Source: Hymenobacter mellowenesis
GTDB lineage: Bacteria; Bacteroidota; Bacteroidia; Cytophagales; Hymenobacteraceae
Direction of reading: 5' to 3'
DNA: 64,000 bases
Assembly (NCBI RefSeq): GCF_030581005.1
Contig: NZ_JAUQSX010000008.1
Coordinates: 62,001-126,000 of the forward strand
The notes below the pieces were generated by a model that was given only the letters and a program-made list of their open reading frames with translations, did no database searches and was not told the DNA's origin. Both the position numbers and the translations under genes were made by a program. Shown one piece after another: positions 26,163-34,351 of the stretch. The first letter of the stretch is position 1, and each line of letters starts with the position of its first letter.

Positions 26163-27068
26163 ATGTCCATCCACTTCCCCCCCGCCCTTCAGCCCGGCCA
26201 GCGCGTAGCCATCGTGAGCCCCGCCCGCAAAATCCCGGCCGCCGAGCTGGCGCCCGCCATCGCCACCCTCAAAAGCTGGGGGCTGGAAGTGGTACTGGGT
26301 GAGAGCATTGCCGGCGACTACCACCAGTTTGCCGGCCCCGACGAGCTGCGCCGTGCCGACTTCCAGCGCCAGCTCGACGACCCCAGCATCCGCGCCATCC
26401 TTTGCGCCCGGGGCGGCTACGGCACGGCCCGCATCGTGGACGGGCTCGACTTTGCTGGCTTCCGGGCCGCGCCCAAGTGGGTGGCCGGCTTCTCCGACAT
26501 CACTGTGCTCAACGCCCACCTGCTGGCGCTGGGCTACGCCAGCATCCACGGCGTGATGCCGGTGCTGTTCCACCAGGCCGGCGGCGAGTTGGCCCTCGAA
26601 ACCCTGCGCCGGGCCTTGTTTGGCGAAGCGTTTCAGCCCATCGCGGCCCCGCCCCACGCCCTCAACCGGCCGGGTACTGCCACCGGCGCGCTGGTGGGCG
26701 GCAACCTGAGCTTGCTCCAGACGGTGACCGGCACGGCCTCGCAGGCGGGCTTCGCGGGCCGCATCCTGTTTCTGGAAGACCTGGACGAGTACCTCTACCA
26801 CGTTGACCGGATGATGCTGCACCTCGACCGCAGCGGGCAGCTGGCGGGCCTCGCTGGCCTGGTGGTGGGCCACTTCTCGCAGATGCGCGACAACGCCATT
26901 CCCTTCGGCACCACAGCCTGGGAAATCATCGACCGCTACGCGCAGCAGTACGACTTCCCGGTGGCCTACGGCTTCCCGGTGGGCCACGAGGCGGATAATT
27001 TGGCCCTGACCGTGGGGCAGGTGGTGACGCTGACGGTGGACGAGGCAGGGGGCGCGCTGACGGCGTAG
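26163..27068 (+). CDS. LD-carboxypeptidase (S66 family)
   Basis: Serine peptidase cleaving the terminal D-Ala from tetrapeptide stems during murein recycling. 301 residues from the ATG at 26163; an upstream start at 26043 would be encoded by the family-C repeat and is rejected. Family features: VAIVSPARK near the N-terminus, CARGGYGTARI, the nucleophile S111 in AGFSDIT, the glutamate in LFLEDLDEYLYHVDRMM and the histidine in FPVGHEADN. No signal peptide, so cytoplasmic as for LdcA. Confidence 0.93.
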   Translation: MSIHFPPALQPGQRVAIVSPARKIPAAELAPAIATLKSWGLEVVLGESIAGDYHQFAGPDELRRADFQRQLDDPSIRAILCARGGYGTARIVDGLDFAGFRAAPKWVAGFSDITVLNAHLLALGYASIHGVMPVLFHQAGGELALETLRRALFGEAFQPIAAPPHALNRPGTATGALVGGNLSLLQTVTGTASQAGFAGRILFLEDLDEYLYHVDRMMLHLDRSGQLAGLAGLVVGHFSQMRDNAIPFGTTAWEIIDRYAQQYDFPVAYGFPVGHEADNLALTVGQVVTLTVDEAGGALTA

Positions 27069-27083
27069 GCGGCGGGGCCGCGG

Positions 27084-27191
27084 GCCTCACCCCCTGACCC
27101 GCTCTCCGAAAAGGAGAAGAGGCATTGGCCTTGCACCCACGAAATTGGCTGGCTCTCTCTCCTCTTCGGAAAGGGGGCCGGGGTGAGGCGC
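27084..27191. repeat. REPIN-like inverted repeat, family E
   Basis: Imperfect arms at about 27084-27118 and 27155-27191 (GCCTCACCCC... / ...GGGGTGAGGC), each with a small CTCC/GGAG hairpin. It directly follows the carboxypeptidase gene. Related sequence lies inside the loop of the element at 55901. Confidence 0.65.
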
Positions 27192-27480
27192 CCACTCGCG
27201 CCGTCAGAAAGCGGAAGCCGGCAAGCGTGGCGCCTACCCGCCCCGCCCAAAAAACGTCCCTAATCGTTTGCGGATTACTGAAGCTCGACTAAATTCGGTT
27301 TACGGCTCCGGCGAGCCCGGCCAACGACCTAGTGCAGAGGCCCACAGCTGGCCGATTGTCCTGCCTTGCTCTACCCGCGCTGTGTTGTTTACCCCGCTCC
27401 GTTGTGATGAAGTCGAAGCCCTGGTTAGGCAGGTGCCCGGCCCGGGCGGGCGCGGCCAGCGGCAGCCCCTCCCGTTCCTT

Positions 27481-27732
27481 GTCCGGGGTTTTCCAGGTTT
27501 CGGCTGGCACGGCCGAAGCATTGGCCGCGTCTTCCTGCGGGTAGGCAGGGCCGTCCTACGTGTGGGTGAGCCCTGCCTACGTTTAGGTAGGTCCGCCCTC
27601 GGTTTAGGTGAGCCCTGCCTACGTTCAGGAAGCAGCGGCCGACGTTTAGGACACGCCTTCCGACTTTTAGGAAGCGGCTGCCTAAACATCGGAAGGCGCC
27701 AGCTACGCGGCGGCTACCGCGTGGGCCGCCTC
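27481..27732. repeat. degenerate 21-nt tandem array (about 11 units) encoding heptads
   Basis: Units begin with GG every 21 nt at 27502, 27523, 27544, 27565, 27586, 27607, 27628, 27649, 27670, 27691 and 27712. Many end in CCTACGTTTA or a close variant. On the minus strand an open frame (27425-27805) reads as LNVGRAH-like heptads; on the plus strand another reads RVGEPCL-like heptads. Heptad proteins of the LNVGK type are familiar in Bacteroidota. Whether this one is a live small gene or a decayed remnant is undecided. The remaining part of the 27069-27840 gap holds the family-E repeat and nothing else I can name. Confidence 0.65.
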
Positions 27733-27840
27733 GGGCGGGCCAGGGCCGGGCGGCGGCGGGCGTGTGGTGGCGAAGAAACCGGGTGCCTCGCGGCCTGCGG
27801 GCCAACTGTTTCCTGGTTTTTCGTCTACACCATTCTTCTT

Positions 27841-28467
27841 GTGAGCTCCCGAAAATTACTCACCAATTTTGACAATGTCCCCAAGATGGAAATCGGGCCG
27901 CTGGCCCAGAACTACCTCACCAACACCGTAGGCAACACGCGCTACCCCAAGGCCAAGCCCCAGACCGACGCGCTGACGGCCGTCCTCACCCCCTACCTGG
28001 CGGCGGCTAGCATTCTGCACCCCGCTCCCACCCAAACCGCCGAACTGAACCAGCTGCGCACCGCCTTGAACCAGGCCCTGAGCGCCCTGGCCCAGATGGT
28101 CAACCTGCTGTACCCCGACGACGAGGCCGCCCTGCTCTCTACCGGCCTCAACCTGAGCAAGGAGCGCGAGCGCCACACCACCCTGGAGGCCCCGCTCCGC
28201 TTCCAACTCGTGGACGGCCCCACGCCCGGCATGCTCTGCGCTAAGGCCAAGCGCCCGCCCCACGCCGTGGCCCTGAAATATCTCTGCACCCTCGACCCTA
28301 CCGAGGCCGAAATTGAGTGGCACGTGGTGGTGGTGGTGGTGCGCGACGGCGATACCCTCCTGACGCAGTGCAAGTCCGGCGACAAGCTGTACTGCAAAGT
28401 AGCCGCCGTGGGCGGCGACACCGACCAGCAGCCCTTCACCGACGTGCTGAGCCGCATTGCGCAGTAG
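27841..28467 (+). CDS. hypothetical protein
   Basis: About 208 residues. The frame is open much further upstream, but that part is the 21-nt heptad array, so I take the GTG at 27841 (VSSRKLLTNFDNVPKMEIG); the ATG at 27886 is an alternative. The protein has a helical N-terminal half (PLAQNYLTNTVGNTRYPKA, then LNQLRTALNQALSALAQMVNLLYPD). A C-terminal half with short strands follows (KYLCTLDPTEAEIEWHVVVVVV). No signal peptide or catalytic motif is visible. I do not recognise a family; similar short proteins with a fibronectin-like C-terminus occur in Hymenobacter, but this is only an impression. Confidence 0.6.
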   Translation: MSSRKLLTNFDNVPKMEIGPLAQNYLTNTVGNTRYPKAKPQTDALTAVLTPYLAAASILHPAPTQTAELNQLRTALNQALSALAQMVNLLYPDDEAALLSTGLNLSKERERHTTLEAPLRFQLVDGPTPGMLCAKAKRPPHAVALKYLCTLDPTEAEIEWHVVVVVVRDGDTLLTQCKSGDKLYCKVAAVGGDTDQQPFTDVLSRIAQ

Positions 28468-28540
28468 GCCGGGGCGCGGCCGGGCCCGGAAACGGCCGGC
28501 CCAAGCGGCCCCGGCCCGGCAGGGGCCGCCCGGGGGTAGC

Positions 28541-28548
28541 TATCTTTG
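28541..28548 (+). promoter_or_regulatory. -7 box fused to a truncated gene
   Basis: TATCTTTG matches TAnnTTTG. It lies within the open frame of the next gene, leaving no space for a leader, start codon or signal peptide. Confidence 0.45.
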
Positions 28549-30554
28549 GTGGCCCGGCCCGGGGCCCCGCCCGCCTGCTGCGTCTCAACGCCGACGGCTC
28601 GCGTGACAGCGGTTTTAACCCCGGCGGCGCCGGGACCGACGGCCCGGTGCGGGCGCTGGCCCTACAGCCCGACGGCCGGGTGCTGGTGGGGGGCGACTTC
28701 GCTAGCTACAACGGCGCCGCGGCCCCCGCTCGCCTGCTGCGCCTCACCGCCGACGGCGCCCTTAACAACGCCGCCACGCCGCCGACGGGCCTGACCTATA
28801 CCTGGAGCACCGGCGCTACCGGCGCCAGCATCGCGGTAAGCCAGCCGGGCGACTACGTGGCCACGGCCAGCGTGCCCGGCGGGGGCAGCTACAGCACCCT
28901 GGTCCGCGTGAGCGCCCCGTCGGCCGTGAGCGTGGCGCTGGCCCCGGCCGGACCGCTGGCCCTGCCCGCCGGGGGCAGCGCCACGCTCACGGCCACGGCC
29001 ACGCGGCTGGCCTTCAACGCGGGCGGCAGCGGCTTCAACGGCATCGTGTATGCGCTGGCCGTGCAGCCCGATGGCAAGGTGCTGGTGGGCGGCGACTTTA
29101 CCGCCTACAACGGCAACGCGGCGGCCCCCGACTACGTGCTGCGCCTCCACCCCGACGGCGCGCTCGATACGGGCTTCAACCCCAGCGGCGGCGGGGCCAA
29201 CGGCATTGTGCGGGCGCTGGCGCTGCTGCCCGATGGCAAAGTGGCCGTGGGGGGCAACTTCACGGCCTACAACGGCAACGCCGCCGCCCCCGACCGGGTG
29301 CTGCGCCTCAACGCCGACGGCACCCTCGATGCCGGCTTCAACCCCGGCGCAGCGGCCGGGGCCAACGACTACGTGTACGCGCTGGCCGCGCAGCCCGACA
29401 GCAAGGTGCTGGTGGGCGGCACCTTCTCGGCCTTCAACGGCAGCAGCACAGCCCCGCGGCGGGTGCTGCGTCTCGGCACCGACGGCTCGCTTGACACGGG
29501 CTTCAACCCCGGCGGCACCGGGGCCGACGGCGTGGTGTGGGCGCTGGCCGTGCAGCCCGACGGCAAGGTGCTGGTGGGCGGCACCTTGGCCACTTACAAC
29601 GGCGACCCCGCCGCGCCCAACTGCGTGCTGCGCCTCACCGCCGACGGCGCGCTCGACGCCGACTTCAACCGCGGCGGCGCGGGCACCAACAGCGTGGTGT
29701 ACGCGCTGGCCGTGCAGCCCGACGGCAAGGTGCTGGCCGGGGGCACCTTCTCGGCCTACAACGGCGACCTCGCCGCCCCCGACCGGGTGCTGCGCCTCAA
29801 CGCCAACGGCTCGCTCGACGCGGGCTTTAACGCCGGCGGCACCGGGGCCGACAGCTACCTGCTGGCCCTGGCCGTACAGCCCGACGGCAAGGTGCTGGCC
29901 GGGGGCAATTTCGCGTCTTACAACGGCGACGCGGCAGCGCCCGATGCCGTGCTGCGCCTCAACGCCAACGGCACCCTCGATACCGGCTTCAACTACGGGG
30001 GCGCCGGGTCGGTGCTCGTGCAGACGGTGGCCCTGCAAGCCGACGGCCGGGTGCTGGCGGGCGGCGGCGCCGTCGTGTACAACGGCAACTACGCGGCGCC
30101 GGACGGCCTGGTGCGCGTCAACGCCGACGGCCTCCTCAACGACGCGGCCACGGCCGTGCCCGGCGCCACGTTTGTCATCGGCCCCGGCACCACGGCCGGC
30201 CCCGCCCGCCTCGTGAGCACGGCCGGTACCTACACGGCCACTGCCACCGACCCGGCCACCGGCTGCGCCTACGCCTCCAACGCCGTGGTGGTGACCATCA
30301 CGCTGGTCGTGGCGCCGGGGGCGGCGGCCCCGGCCTTGCGGCTGTACCCCAACCCGGTTCCCGGCGGCGCGGCCACGCTCACAGGCGCGCCGCCCGGCAG
30401 CACGGTGACGGTGCTGGACGCGCTGGGCCGGACCGTGACGACGGCCACGCCCGACGCGGCGGGCATGGCGCCGCTGGTGCTGCCGGCTGGTACTCCGGCG
30501 GGCGTGTACGTGGTGCGCGCCGGTGGCAAAGCGGTGAAGCTGACGGTGGAATAG
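28548..30554 (+). pseudogene. delta-60 repeat surface protein with T9SS domain, 5'-truncated
   Basis: About 668 codons of T9SS cargo made of delta-60 repeats, roughly 54 residues each (ALAVQPDGKVLVGG..., YNG..., VLRLNADGTLD-GFNPGG). One complete unit is followed by a fragment of a WSTGATGASIAVSQPGDY domain. Then come about seven more units, a short Ig-like segment and a type A sorting domain (LRLYPNPVPGGAATLTG... GVYVVRAGGKAVKLTVE). No signal peptide and no credible start codon exist. The frame enters straight from a -7-like box into mid-repeat, and further upstream it only shadows the previous gene. A deletion between promoter and repeat, or an assembly collapse of repeats, would explain this. 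The join near 29000 (ATLTATATRLAFNAGG) suggests a second internal deletion. Confidence 0.7.
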
Positions 30555-30579
30555 GCATTCCTTATTATGTAGGTGTCGG

Positions 30580-30608
30580 CCGCCGCCGTCCCGTCGGGGC
30601 GGCGGCGG
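30580..30608 (+). terminator. GC-rich hairpin after the delta-60 gene
   Basis: 12-bp stem (with one G-T pair) CCGCCGCCGTCC / GGGGCGGCGGCGG-type, 5-nt loop, 26 bp after the stop. The rest of the 30609-30832 leader shows no clear promoter. Confidence 0.55.
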
Positions 30609-30832
30609 TCTGTCGCTTGGGGGCGGGCAGAACCGGGGCGGGTGTCCCGTTCGGGGACATATTTTGGTTACTCAGGGCACCAGAGCTACCACTCGCGACA
30701 TTCCTGGACGCGCCGGGGAAGAGCGGCGGCAACTTTGCCGGCTGCTTGGGCGCCAAAAGAAAGGGCGTGGCCCGGCAGGTGTCTTTAGCGGCCATTGCGG
30801 CCCTGGTGTGTTTCTTACCAACCCTTTTTTAT

Positions 30833-33358
30833 ATGCCCCTGCGTTACCCCGTTGCCCCCCCGGCGTTGCCGGCCACTCCTCTCCGGTCCCGTGGCCGTTC
30901 CTTTTACCCCCTGGCCCGCCTGGGCGGGCTGCTGGCGCTGCTGCTGCTGCTGGCGGGGCCGCTGGCCCACGCCCGGGTGTTCTTCGTGAGCGCGGCCCGA
31001 CCTGATAACAGCGGCGACGGCCTGAGCTGGGCCACGGCCAAGAAGGACGTGCAGATGGCCCTGAACCTGGCCGCCACCGGCGACGAGGTGTGGGTGCAGG
31101 CCGGCACTTACGTGCCCACGCTGGTGCCGCCCACCACGTCGGCCACCATCACCGCCCGCGACCGGACGTTCTACCTCATCGACGCCGACGTGAAGCTCTA
31201 CGGCGGCTTTGCCGGCACCGAAAGCAGCGCCGACCAGCGCAACCCGGCGGCCAACGCCACCGTGCTGAGCGGCGACGTGGACCCAGCGGGCCCGGCCGAT
31301 GCCTTCCACGTGCTGCTCACGCTCTACCGCAGCAGCGCCTGCGTGGTGGACGGCTTCACGGTGCAGGGCGGCCAGGCCGCCACCACCGGCACCCTCACCG
31401 TGGCACCCAGCGGCCGGGCCAGCCTGACGCTGCAACGCAACAACGGCGGCGGAATGCTCAACAACACCAGTAACCCCTCGGTGAGCAACTGCGTCTTCGC
31501 CAACAACGCAGCCACCAACATCGGGGGCGGCATGATTAACACCGGCGGGAGCGCGCTCGTGACCGGCTGTGCCTTCCTCAACAACAACAGCGGCAGCGGC
31601 GGCGGCGGCCTGTACAACAACAACGCGACGCTCACGCTCAGCGGCTGCCTGTTTGCGGGCAACGTGTCGGGGAACAACGGCGGGGGCGTGCTCAGCAACG
31701 GCAACAGCAGCAGCACGCTCACCAACTGCGTGTTCAGCGCCAACACCTGCGTGGTGAGCGGCGGGGGCCTGTTCAGCGGCAACGGCACCAGCCTCACGGC
31801 CACGGCCTGCACCTTTGCCAACAACCAGGCCAACGGCGGGAGCTCCAGCTACGGGGGGGGAATTTTTGTGGGGAGCACGGCCGGCGGCACCCTCACCGAC
31901 TGCATCCTGTACAACAACACCACGCCCAACAACAACACCGTCCCGGGCCGGGAGGAGCTATTCAAAGGAGCGGCCACCACTTCGCTCACCGTGGCTTCCA
32001 GCATCATACGGGACTACAGCGCCGCCAACCCCAACAACTTCTACACAGTGGCGCCGGCCGGCAGCGTGTACACCACCGACCCCGCCTTCGTCAACAGCAT
32101 CGCCCCCCTCGGCCCTGACGGCCGCTTCGGCACCGCCGACGACGGCCTGCGCCTGGGCTGCGGCAGCCCGGCCGTGAACCTGGGCACGGCGGCGGCCCCC
32201 GCGCCCGACGCGGTGGGCAACGCCCGCCGCGCCGCGCCCGACCTGGGCGCCTACGAGGCCACGGGCGGCCCCGGCCCGGCCAACGCCATCCCGGCCGCCA
32301 CCACCACGGTGAGCGCCGTGCAAAGCGCCGCCGCCGTGCCCTACACCGACTGCCAGAGCGAGCTGCTGCAGCTCAACGCCGCCCCGCCCTATACGCTGGC
32401 TGGCAGCACCATTGCCACGGTGCGGGTGCTGGCCGCCACGCCCGTCTACAACCGGCAGCCCTACGTGCGCCGCTTCTACGACATCAGCCCCGCCGCCAAC
32501 GCGGCCACGGCCACGGCCGAGGCCACGCTCTACTTCACCCAGGCCGACTTCGACGACTACAACGCCGCCCGCGGCGCCCGTCCGTCGCTGCCCACTTCCC
32601 CCGCCGATGCCGACGGCTACGCTGCCAACCTGCGCATCAACCAGCAGCACGGCACTAGTGCCAGCGGCGCCCCGGGCACCTACGGCGGCTGGGCCGGCCC
32701 GGGGCCGGCGTCGGTGCTGCTGGTGCCGGCGGCCGTGACGTATAACGCCGCCGCCGCCCGCTGGGAGGTGCGCCTGGCGGTGTCGGGCTTCTCGGGCTTC
32801 TTCGCCCTCACCGGCGCGGCCCCGCTGCCGGTGGCGCTCACTGCCTTCACGGCCGTGGCCCAAAGCCCCGCCGCCGTGCGCCTGGCTTGGGCCACGGCAT
32901 CGGAAACGCACAGCCGGGCCTTCGAGGTGGAGCGCAGCATCGACGGGCGCACGTTTGCCGCCCGGGGCACGGTGGCCGCCGCTGGTAGCAGCAGCAGCGC
33001 CCGCGCCTATGAGCTGCTCGACAGCAAGCTGCCCACGGGCGCGGCCCAGCTCTACTATCGCCTCAAGCAGATGGATGCCGACGGCAGCTTCAGCTACTCG
33101 CCCGTGCGGACGGTGGCCCTGACCGGCGCGGCCGTCGGCCTGAGCCTCTACCCCAACCCCGCTTCCGGCGGCGCGGCCACGCTCACGGGCGCCGCGCCCG
33201 GCACAGCGGTGACAGTGGTTGACGCCCTGGGCCGCCCCGTGACTTCGGCCACTGCCGACGCCTCGGGCACGGCGGCGCTGCAGTTGCCGGCCGGGCGGCC
33301 GGCGGGCGTGTACGTGGTGCGCGCCGGCAGCGCGGCCCTGCGCCTCACGGTGGAGTAG
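30833..33358 (+). CDS. secreted parallel beta-helix protein with T9SS sorting domain
   Basis: 841 residues from the ATG at 30833, chosen because it leads into a long signal peptide (LARLGGLLALLLLLAGPLAHA). The mature start ARVFFVSAARPDNSGDGLSWATA is typical of choice-of-anchor/right-handed helix proteins. Residues about 190-400 hold Asn/Gly-rich turns (NNGGGMLNN, GCAFLNNNSGSGGGGLYNNN), i.e. rungs of a pectin-lyase-like solenoid. Then come a GCGSPAVNLGTAA segment and a beta domain. A module with VALTAFTAVAQSPAAVRLAWATASETHSRAFEVERS precedes the type A sorting domain. Probably a cell-surface adhesin or glycan-binding protein; no catalytic residues identified. Confidence 0.82.
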   Translation: MPLRYPVAPPALPATPLRSRGRSFYPLARLGGLLALLLLLAGPLAHARVFFVSAARPDNSGDGLSWATAKKDVQMALNLAATGDEVWVQAGTYVPTLVPPTTSATITARDRTFYLIDADVKLYGGFAGTESSADQRNPAANATVLSGDVDPAGPADAFHVLLTLYRSSACVVDGFTVQGGQAATTGTLTVAPSGRASLTLQRNNGGGMLNNTSNPSVSNCVFANNAATNIGGGMINTGGSALVTGCAFLNNNSGSGGGGLYNNNATLTLSGCLFAGNVSGNNGGGVLSNGNSSSTLTNCVFSANTCVVSGGGLFSGNGTSLTATACTFANNQANGGSSSYGGGIFVGSTAGGTLTDCILYNNTTPNNNTVPGREELFKGAATTSLTVASSIIRDYSAANPNNFYTVAPAGSVYTTDPAFVNSIAPLGPDGRFGTADDGLRLGCGSPAVNLGTAAAPAPDAVGNARRAAPDLGAYEATGGPGPANAIPAATTTVSAVQSAAAVPYTDCQSELLQLNAAPPYTLAGSTIATVRVLAATPVYNRQPYVRRFYDISPAANAATATAEATLYFTQADFDDYNAARGARPSLPTSPADADGYAANLRINQQHGTSASGAPGTYGGWAGPGPASVLLVPAAVTYNAAAARWEVRLAVSGFSGFFALTGAAPLPVALTAFTAVAQSPAAVRLAWATASETHSRAFEVERSIDGRTFAARGTVAAAGSSSSARAYELLDSKLPTGAAQLYYRLKQMDADGSFSYSPVRTVALTGAAVGLSLYPNPASGGAATLTGAAPGTAVTVVDALGRPVTSATADASGTAALQLPAGRPAGVYVVRAGSAALRLTVE

Positions 33359-33367
33359 GCCGTCAGG

Positions 33368-33435
33368 CCCCGCCCGAACACCAAAACAGCCGTCGACCCA
33401 CCCGGGTTGGCGGCTGTTTTGGTGTTCGGGCGGGG
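33368..33435. terminator. strong hairpin terminator after the beta-helix gene
   Basis: Perfect 25-bp arms at 33368-33392 and 33411-33435 (inner part CAAAACAGCCG / CGGCTGTTTTG), 18-nt loop, 10 bp after the stop. Confidence 0.75.
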
Positions 33436-33450
33436 CGGCGGCATGACCGG

Positions 33451-33476
33451 CGGTATGACACTTTTGTGTCATACCG
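33451..33476. promoter_or_regulatory. perfect hairpin or operator upstream of a small ORF
   Basis: CGGTATGACAC TTTT GTGTCATACCG: an 11-bp stem with a four-T loop. TAGCTTTG, a -7-like box, follows at 33495-33502. Could be an operator or transcript hairpin. Confidence 0.4.
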
Positions 33477-33589
33477 CTGCTTGCAGTAACGCGGTAGCTT
33501 TGTGTAATTATTGGATGCAATTGCACTTGTCAGCCGCCGCTTCGGGTGAAGCCGTGGAATATTCATCGCTTTCATTCTCTCCCCGCGCC

Positions 33590-33874
33590 ATGCGCTTACG
33601 CAACTCCCGGGCCCACCTGTCCAGCGCGGCCCGCCACCAGCTCTGGCATCTCACCAGTCCCTTGCAACGTTCGTTGCGACTGTTGGCCGGCCTGCCGCCC
33701 CTGGCGGCATGGGCCCAAAGCGCCCTGCCGGCCCGGGCCCTGCCGCTGGCCGGCGTGGGCGGTGCAGCTCCGACCGGGCCGGCAGCGCCGGCCAGCGGCT
33801 TCTTTGGCGGACCGGCCGCCGCAGACACCCCGCGCTTGAGCGGCGCGGGCGGCGGCGGAGTGGGAACCCGTTAG
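33590..33874 (+). CDS. hypothetical small protein, possibly exported
   Basis: 94 residues with a basic N-terminus (MRLRNSRAHLSSAARHQLWH) and a hydrophobic stretch LRLLAGLPPLAAWAQS that could be a late signal sequence. A Pro/Ala/Gly-rich tail ends in GGGGVGTR. Codon third positions are GC-rich like real genes here. A -7-like box (33495-33502) precedes and a hairpin terminator (34055-34083) follows. No family recognised. The minus strand is also open in this stretch, so coding is only moderately supported. The 33875-34351 gap contains the terminator, a -7 box and a leader hairpin (34265-34304). Confidence 0.4.
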   Translation: MRLRNSRAHLSSAARHQLWHLTSPLQRSLRLLAGLPPLAAWAQSALPARALPLAGVGGAAPTGPAAPASGFFGGPAAADTPRLSGAGGGGVGTR

Positions 33875-34054
33875 GCCGCGCCGGCCGACGCCTGGGCCGT
33901 GCCGGCCGGCGGCGTTGGGTCCCGGGCCCTGGTGTTGAGGGTGGCTGACAGGCCGGCGGGTAGCGGCCTGACTGCTGGTGGTAGTAGCTCCTCCGGTGCC
34001 GGCGGCCCGGGCACGAGTGTCGGCCCACCGAAGATATTGTTCTGTTTATTATGC

Positions 34055-34083
34055 AAAGAGGCAGGCCTGGGGCCTGCCTCTTT
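34055..34083 (+). terminator. rho-independent terminator
   Basis: 13-bp perfect stem AAAGAGGCAGGCC / GGCCTGCCTCTTT with a 3-nt loop and T-run. Confidence 0.85.
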
Positions 34084-34228
34084 TGGTTACGTAGAGAGGT
34101 TAGACGAGGGCATTAGTACAATTTTCAACAGGCTTTTCATGGCTTTCAACCGGTATTTTTCAGTGTTGGCCGAGGGCTATATTTTGAGAAAACAGAGGTA
34201 TAGCAGTGATTTTGGGCTAATTGGCTGG

Positions 34229-34236
34229 TAACTTTG
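34229..34236 (+). promoter_or_regulatory. -7 box of the CUB-domain gene
   Basis: TAACTTTG, 115 bp before the ATG. A nested hairpin (GCCCGG... with GCTCC / GGAGC inside, 34265-34304) would lie in the 5' UTR. Confidence 0.4.
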
Positions 34237-34351
34237 CCCTGAATGTGCCAGCGCTGCTTTTTAGCGCCCGGAAAAGAACAGCTCCTGCGGGAGCATTTCC
34301 CGGGCGGCGGCAGTTGCCCCCTGTCTGTCTTACCATCCTCTTTTTTTCTTC

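Noticed and set aside
27425..27805. Calling the heptad array a definite minus-strand gene
   Set aside because: Frames are open on both strands, flanks are low-complexity and no start or promoter is convincing, so it is listed only as a repeat.
31958..33526. Minus-strand open frame of over 500 codons opposite the beta-helix gene
   Set aside because: Low-complexity Gly/Ala/His/Arg composition typical of antisense shadows; the plus strand has clear family features.
33508..33828. Minus-strand 106-codon ORF opposite the small ORF at 33590
   Set aside because: No promoter or terminator fits it better than the plus-strand frame, and its composition looks like an antisense shadow.
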